A DNA stretch of 51,568 bases from Clostridia bacterium (lineage in GTDB: Bacteria > Bacillota_A > Clostridia > TANB77 > CAG-508). Under the pieces are notes generated by a model, which searched no databases, was not told the DNA's origin, and worked only from the letters and a program-made list of their open reading frames with translations. Positions 51,028-51,568 of the stretch are shown here, in pieces; the stretch's first letter is position 1, and the number at the start of each line of letters is the position of its first letter. The stretch is taken from contig JAFVGB010000009.1 of the NCBI GenBank assembly GCA_017475185.1, positions 1 to 51,568 of the forward strand, read 5' to 3'. Position numbers and translations under genes: made by a program.

Positions 51028-51568
51028 TTATAGGGTTTTCTTTAATTCTTCATCTACAACAACTACTGCTTTTCCGTTTGTTCTTCCAAATTCTAAATCT
51101 TCACTTGCCTTTATTATATCATCAAAGCTATAAACATTACCAAGCTCTGGCTGTATGCTATATGTGTTTATGAAATCTATCATTTCATCTATTATATTCT
51201 GTGTTGGATAATTACTATAAAAACCTGTTAAATATGTTCCGTTTGGAATATCTTTAATTGGATCAAAGTGATTTAATTCAAATACTCCTCCTAAAAGTCC
51301 AGTATGACAACATATTCCACCTTCGTTTAAAAAGTTCATTGATTCTAATAATGTTCTTGCTCCAACAAGTTCTAGTATTTTATCAACTTTTTCATTCATT
51401 TGTTCTTTGAAATTGTTTTTATCTACTATAACTTTATCTACTCCTAAATATTGCAAATAATCTATTTTACTTTCATCTGTTGTTGTAGCAATAACTCTTG
51501 AGCCTAAATTTTTAGCCATAATAATTGAAGCTATACCTAATGCTGATGTTCCACCTCTTACTAATAGA
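51028..51568 (-). CDS. Zinc-binding dehydrogenase/quinone reductase, partial
   Basis: The gene runs off the right edge; its start is not in the window. The visible C-terminal 180 residues include the Rossmann part 'RGGTSALGIASIIMAKNLGS', then 'VIATTTDESKIDYLQYLGVD', 'GGICCHTGLLGG' and the end 'GRTNGKAVVVVDE', as in medium-chain NADPH:quinone reductases. 12 bases before the macrodomain gene, so probably one operon with it; an oxidoreductase is a usual SirTM-locus companion. Confidence 0.85.
   Translation of the reverse strand, partial: LLVRGGTSALGIASIIMAKNLGSRVIATTTDESKIDYLQYLGVDKVIVDKNNFKEQMNEKVDKILELVGARTLLESMNFLNEGGICCHTGLLGGVFELNHFDPIKDIPNGTYLTGFYSNYPTQNIIDEMIDFINTYSIQPELGNVYSFDDIIKASEDLEFGRTNGKAVVVVDEELKKTL

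Overview
The window is AT-rich, has short intergenic gaps and strong AGGAGG-type ribosome binding sites, and reads almost entirely leftward (minus strand). It carries the sporulation genes yabP and yabQ next to a divIC/ftsB-like gene, a Rho factor, a CIRCE heat-shock operator and a classical prfB programmed frameshift. This fits a low-GC, endospore-lineage member of the Clostridia, probably an uncultured gut bacterium. I cannot name the genus. No rRNA, tRNA or CRISPR array was seen.

Layout. 0-5 kb: a CIRCE-controlled Hsp20, a lipoprotein, an M24 peptidase, and remnants of a histidine phosphatase and a HAD hydrolase. 5.6-9.3 kb: a nucleotide-housekeeping run (GNAT, CYTH, HD, glutamine amidotransferase, YjjX/DUF84, DUF488-like). 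9.5-15.8 kb: coiled-coil and lipoprotein genes, an XRE-methyltransferase fusion, a P-loop kinase-like protein and a second GNAT. 16-19.7 kb: queuosine salvage, apt, an SDR bracketed by a duplicated gene tail, a flavodoxin-ferredoxin and a small nucleotide-related protein. 20.4-26.5 kb: a CPBP protease, then a two-component system with a FtsX-type ABC transporter. 27-32.8 kb: rho, divIC, yabQ, yabP, then lysC on the plus strand, then prfB. 33.8-38.2 kb: aldo/keto reductase, AbrB plus ABC-2 transporter, DUF5131 and HD proteins. 38.2-47.3 kb: a mobile-looking array. 47.5 kb to the end: a nitroreductase, class M sirtuin, DUF1848, macrodomain and dehydrogenase group.

The most striking observation concerns CGG codons. 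Four genes (lysC, yabP, yabQ and a transglutaminase-like gene) are each broken by exactly one extra base. In all four the in-frame codon at the break is CGG followed by A, and skipping its C gives GGA (Gly) and restores a full-length, family-like protein. Read by eye, I found no other in-frame CGG in native-looking genes. The only ordinary in-frame CGGs are in three isolated, more GC-rich genes that look acquired. This suggests that CGG is poorly decoded or unassigned here and acts as a +1 frameshift site. A systematic base-calling error at this motif is the main alternative.

The second notable structure is the 38.2-47.3 kb array. Six copies of a short ORF end encode the same zinc-binding SEC-C tail (CGSGKKYKNCC) and separate five gene cassettes, including a Vat-like acetyltransferase. 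Four of the five cassettes are bounded by their own matching short repeats. The only integrase in the array is a pseudogene. Other signals include a strongly over-represented octamer AGAAGCGG that contains the S. aureus Chi sequence, leader terminators upstream of cassette genes, and five single-gene units with their own promoters and terminators.
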